64,000 bases of DNA from Solibacteraceae bacterium (GTDB lineage Bacteria; Acidobacteriota; Terriglobia; Bryobacterales; Bryobacteraceae), in contig JALSRK010000024.1 of assembly GCA_026984795.1 (NCBI GenBank), positions 186,001 to 250,000 on the forward strand. Reading direction: 5' to 3'. The position numbers were made by a program, and so were the translations under genes. How positions within the stretch are numbered: position 1 is the stretch's first letter; each line of letters starts with the position of its first letter. Shown piece after piece: positions 61,078 through 64,000 of the stretch. The notes under the pieces are model-generated. The model saw nothing but the letters and a program-made list of their open reading frames with translations. It did no database searches and was not told the origin of the DNA.

Positions 61078-62091
61078 ATGGACCTATTCGACCTCGCCAG
61101 GCGGCTGATCGACATCGAATCGATCACCGGCAACGAAGGAGCGCTCGGGGAGTTCCTGTGCCGGCGCCTCGAGCCGTTGGTCCGCCGTTACGGCGGGCGG
61201 CTCGAGAGAATGCCTGTCGGGGAGGGCCGATTCAATGTGTTGGCGCATTGGGGTGACCGGATCGACGTCACCCTCTCCACCCACCAGGACACCGTACCGC
61301 CGTTCATTCCCTCCCGCGAAGACGAAGAGTGGATCTGGGGCCGTGGAGCCTGCGACGTGAAGGGCTTGATGGCGGCCATGATCCAGGCGGCGGAGAACCT
61401 GCTCGCCGGTGGAGTGCGCAATTTCGCCTTGCTCTTCGTGGTCGGCGAGGAGCGCAACAGCGCCGGAGCTTTCGCCGCCGCCCGCCAGCCTCGAGGCTCG
61501 CGCTACCTGATCAATGGTGAGCCGACGTCGAACAAGCTGGCGCTGGGCTCCAAGGGCGCTCTGCGTTACGAACTCGTCGCCCGGGGCAAGATGGCCCACT
61601 CGGCCTATCCGGAGTTGGGCGAGTCGGCGATCGAGAAGCTGCTCGATGTCCTGCAGGAGCTGCGCGCGATGCCGCTGCCGCACGACGAGCTGCTCGGGGA
61701 CTCTACGCTGAATATCGGCGTCATCCGCGGCGGCCGCGCCCCGAACGTCATCCCTGACGAGGCCCGGGCGGAGATCATGTTCCGGCTGGTGGACGATGCC
61801 GCCTCCATCCGGCGCGGCGTCTCCCAAATCACCTCCGGCCGGGTGGAAGCCAACGAGGTGATCTGTATCCCCGCCTTGCGCCTGGGTTCCCTCGACGGGT
61901 TCGAGACTTGCGTGGTGGGCTTTGCCACCGACATTCCGGCTTTCGGCGGCTCCTGGGGCGAGCCGTTTCTCATCGGCCCCGGCTCCATCCACCTCGCTCA
62001 TACGGCCGAGGAGCGTGTGCCGAAGCGCGAGCTGGTGGAAGCCGTCGGGTGTTATCAGCGCCTGGTCGAGCGTTTGCAGGCGCAAACGTGA
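61078..62091 (+). CDS. M20-family deacylase, DapE/LysK-like
   Basis: 337 residues from the ATG at 61078, preceded by GGGAG. Metal and catalytic residues of M20 enzymes are present: STHQDTVPPF (His ligand and Asp), GRGACDVKGLMAAM (bridging Asp), VVGEERNSAG (catalytic Glu and ligand Glu), INGEPTSNKL (ligand Glu) and LAHTAEERV (last His). The dimerisation lobe includes KGALRYELVARGKMAHSAYPELGESAI. Behind a lysine riboswitch and before asd and lysC, it is most likely succinyl- or acetyl-diaminopimelate deacylase (DapE) or an equivalent lysine-pathway deacylase. ArgE-type activity cannot be excluded from sequence alone. Confidence 0.88.
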   Translation: MDLFDLARRLIDIESITGNEGALGEFLCRRLEPLVRRYGGRLERMPVGEGRFNVLAHWGDRIDVTLSTHQDTVPPFIPSREDEEWIWGRGACDVKGLMAAMIQAAENLLAGGVRNFALLFVVGEERNSAGAFAAARQPRGSRYLINGEPTSNKLALGSKGALRYELVARGKMAHSAYPELGESAIEKLLDVLQELRAMPLPHDELLGDSTLNIGVIRGGRAPNVIPDEARAEIMFRLVDDAASIRRGVSQITSGRVEANEVICIPALRLGSLDGFETCVVGFATDIPAFGGSWGEPFLIGPGSIHLAHTAEERVPKRELVEAVGCYQRLVERLQAQT

Positions 62092-62155
62092 CAGGGCTGA
62101 AGCATGAGTCTGAGAAGCAAAAAGACAGCACCAGAACAGCAACCAAGAGGCAAAC

Positions 62156-63205
62156 ATGGCTGACAGAATCCAAGTGGGTATTTTGGGCGCCACCGGCATG
62201 GTGGGCCAGCAGTTCATTAGCTTTCTTCAGGGACATCCATGGTTCGAGATCGCCTGGCTGGCGGCCAGTGACCGCTCTGCGGGCAAACCGTACGCCGAAG
62301 CTACTACCTGGCGCCTGGACGGGGAAATGCCCGGGAACGTGAGCGGCCTCGTGGTGCATGAGTCCAAACCCGTCCCGGGCGCGCCGAAGCTCGTCTTCAG
62401 CGCCATGGACGCCAGCGTGGCCACCGAGATTGAACAGGCTTTTGCCGCCGCCGGCCACATCGTCGTTTCCAACTCCCGGAACCACCGCATGGAGCCGGAC
62501 GTTCCGCTGCTCGTCCCCGAGATCAACCCGGATCATCTGAAAATCCTCCCGTTGCAGCGCAAGAGCCGCGGCTGGCCGGGAGCCATCGTGACGAACCCGA
62601 ACTGCTCGACCGTCGTGCTGACCATGGCGCTCGCTCCCCTCAAGCCGTTCGGCATCGAGAAGGTGCTGGTCACCACGATGCAGGCGATCTCCGGCAGCGG
62701 GTACCCGGGACATTCGGCCTTTGACATGACCGCCAACGTCTATCCGTTCATCAGGAACGAAGAGCCGAAGATGGAGAGCGAGCCGCAGAAGATCCTCGGC
62801 GGGTGTTCCGGCGAAGGCTTCACCGCCCACCCGATGAAGGTCTCCGCCGCCTGCAACCGTGTCGAGGTGCTCGACGGCCACACGGAGACGATTTCCATCG
62901 AGTTCCGCGAAAAACCGTCGGAAGCCGATCTGCTCGAGGCCTTCCGCTCCTTCCGCGGGCTCCCCCAGGAACGCGGGCTTCCCAGTGCCCCGCCGCACCC
63001 CGTGATCTACATGACGCAGCCGGACCGGCCCCAGCCCCGCCGCGACGTCAACCGCGAGAACGGAATGGCGGTTTTCGTCGGCCGTTTGCGCGAGTGTCCG
63101 GTGCTGCACTGGAAGTTCCTCGCCATGGGGCACAACACGGTGCGGGGAGCCGCCGGGGCGGCGGTGCTGAACGCGGAACTGCTCTCTTCGGAAGGGCTGC
63201 TCTGA
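62156..63205 (+). CDS. asd: aspartate-semialdehyde dehydrogenase
   Basis: 349 residues, AAGAGG before the ATG. N-terminal NADP domain: VGILGATGMVGQQFI, then VSNSRNHRMEPDVPLLVPEIN. The catalytic Cys lies in TNPNCSTVV. QAISGSGYPGH and PMKVSAACNRVEVLDGHTETISIEF follow, and the later region with CPVLHWKFLAMGHNTVRGAAGAA gives the C-terminal helix. The sequence is of the archaeal/fungal-like branch of Asd rather than the E. coli type. It reduces aspartyl phosphate to the semialdehyde, the branch-point of lysine, methionine and threonine synthesis. It is followed by lysC after 4 nt, so the two are coupled. Confidence 0.95.
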   Translation: MADRIQVGILGATGMVGQQFISFLQGHPWFEIAWLAASDRSAGKPYAEATTWRLDGEMPGNVSGLVVHESKPVPGAPKLVFSAMDASVATEIEQAFAAAGHIVVSNSRNHRMEPDVPLLVPEINPDHLKILPLQRKSRGWPGAIVTNPNCSTVVLTMALAPLKPFGIEKVLVTTMQAISGSGYPGHSAFDMTANVYPFIRNEEPKMESEPQKILGGCSGEGFTAHPMKVSAACNRVEVLDGHTETISIEFREKPSEADLLEAFRSFRGLPQERGLPSAPPHPVIYMTQPDRPQPRRDVNRENGMAVFVGRLRECPVLHWKFLAMGHNTVRGAAGAAVLNAELLSSEGLL

Positions 63206-63209
63206 GACG

Positions 63210-64000
63210 ATGATCGTAATGAAATTCGGCGGCTCGTCGCTGGCCTCCAGCGAGGCGATCCGGCGGGTTGCTTCCATCGTGGCCGAAAGACTGCCCCGGC
63301 GGCCGGTCGTGGTCGTTTCGGCGATGGGCAAGACGACCGACCGACTGCTCGAGGCAGCCGATCTCGCCGCCGCCGGCCGGCGGGCAGAGGCGCTGCGGCT
63401 CGTGGGTGAGCTCGAGGAGTTTCACCTCCGCGAGGGCCATCCGTGCAGCGGGCGCACCGAGGAGCTGTTCGCCGAACTGACGGAGTTGATCCGGGGACTG
63501 GCCGTCATCGGCGAGTTGACGCCACGCACCATCGACGCCGTCTCCAGCTACGGCGAGCGCCTCTCGAGCATGATCGTGGCCGAGAAGTTCCGCGCCGCCG
63601 GCATCGACGCCGCCCAGGCCGATTCGCGGGAACTCCTCGTCACCGACAGCCGGCATACCGCCGCGGCGCCGATCTTCGAAGAAACCTACGGCCGTATCGG
63701 GGCCCGCATCCCGCCGCTGCTCGCCGGCCACGACGCCGTCGTCATGGGCGGCTTCATTGCTCGCAGCCGGCAAGGCGTCACCACCACCCTCGGCCGCGGC
63801 GGCTCCGACTTCACCGCTTCGATCGTGGGAGCGGCCCTCGACGCCGAGGAGATCCAGATCTGGACCGACGTGGACGGCATGCTGACCTCAGACCCCCGGT
63901 TGGTGGAGGGAGTGCACCGGGTGAAGGTGATCTCTTTCGACGAGGCCGCCGAGCTGGCCTATTTCGGGGCCCGCGTGCTGCATCCGGCGACCCTCATCCC
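63210..64000 (+). CDS. lysC: aspartate kinase, N-terminal part (runs off the window)
   Basis: 263 codons are visible from the ATG at 63210 to the right edge, in one open frame. The amino-acid kinase domain has MKFGGSSLASSEAIRRV, VVVVSAMGKTTDRLL, SSYGERLSS (substrate binding), GVTTTLGRGGSDFTAS (ATP/aspartate site) and IQIWTDVDGMLTSDPR, then VISFDEAAELAYFGARVLHPATL. The C-terminal ACT domains, which give lysine or threonine feedback, lie beyond the window, so allostery cannot be judged. It phosphorylates aspartate at the head of the lysine/threonine/methionine pathway and belongs to the riboswitch-controlled operon. Confidence 0.96.
   Translation, partial: MIVMKFGGSSLASSEAIRRVASIVAERLPRRPVVVVSAMGKTTDRLLEAADLAAAGRRAEALRLVGELEEFHLREGHPCSGRTEELFAELTELIRGLAVIGELTPRTIDAVSSYGERLSSMIVAEKFRAAGIDAAQADSRELLVTDSRHTAAAPIFEETYGRIGARIPPLLAGHDAVVMGGFIARSRQGVTTTLGRGGSDFTASIVGAALDAEEIQIWTDVDGMLTSDPRLVEGVHRVKVISFDEAAELAYFGARVLHPATLI

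Overview
The window is high-GC, densely coded DNA from a Gram-negative, outer-membrane bacterium. It is most likely an acidobacterium of the Bryobacterales/'Solibacter' type. The evidence is the protein families present: an Oar-like TonB receptor with an N-terminal carboxypeptidase-regulatory domain, two CRTAC1-type (FG-GAP/VCBS plus ASPIC/UnbV) secreted proteins, a VWFA-related protein of the acidobacterial type, Tat-exported Gfo/Idh/MocA and GH28 proteins, LpxB, and many secreted proteins with TPR repeats. The taxonomic call is an inference from family content. No rRNA, tRNA, insertion sequence, phage gene or CRISPR array was seen.

Layout. 1-3.9 kb: start of a GT2 glycosyltransferase, a secreted hypothetical, a bactofilin, a tandem metallo-beta-lactamase-fold protein and a Cys/His-rich exported protein. 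4-9.9 kb: a metal-type TonB receptor, a C45-like lipoprotein hydrolase and TreZ. 9.9-14.2 kb: a hybrid histidine kinase and small regulatory or membrane proteins. 14.4-21.4 kb (minus strand): speA-lpxB-(inactive M1 peptidase with TPR) and rlmN-UDG. 21.4-25.7 kb: a promoter with a perfect 17-bp spacer drives phoH-ybeY-corC-era. 25.7-34 kb: GH28 polygalacturonase plus a URO-D/MtaA-like protein, a trypsin-EEP nuclease fusion, a B12-dependent diol dehydratase with fused large and medium subunits, and an M28-like protein. 34-39.4 kb: oxidoreductase, phosphoesterase, then a polyphosphate glucokinase-like - YggS - GT4 unit. 39.4-50.7 kb: a mirrored cluster of CRTAC1, TPR, VWFA and Oar-like TonB genes. 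51-60.6 kb: phosphodiesterase, 2-hydroxyacid dehydrogenase, aminotransferase, a second URO-D protein, motAB behind a sigma-28-like promoter, and a DUF1593 gene broken by an in-frame TGA. 60.7-64 kb: a lysine riboswitch followed by an M20 deacylase (DapE-like), asd and lysC, which form a lysine/aspartate-family operon.

Two window-wide themes stand out. First, at least fourteen genes have a TANNNT hexamer (often TAGAAT or TAGACT) ending only 5-14 nt before the start codon, usually with no Shine-Dalgarno sequence. This suggests common leaderless or very short-leader transcription. Second, several enzymes keep their fold but have lost catalytic residues (M1 peptidase, M28 peptidase, both MBL domains, a receiver domain), pointing to pseudoenzyme or scaffold roles. 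The most unusual single gene is the cytoplasmic trypsin-EEP nuclease fusion at 28.5-30.4 kb, whose architecture resembles bacterial conflict/defence effectors. Its function is an inference.
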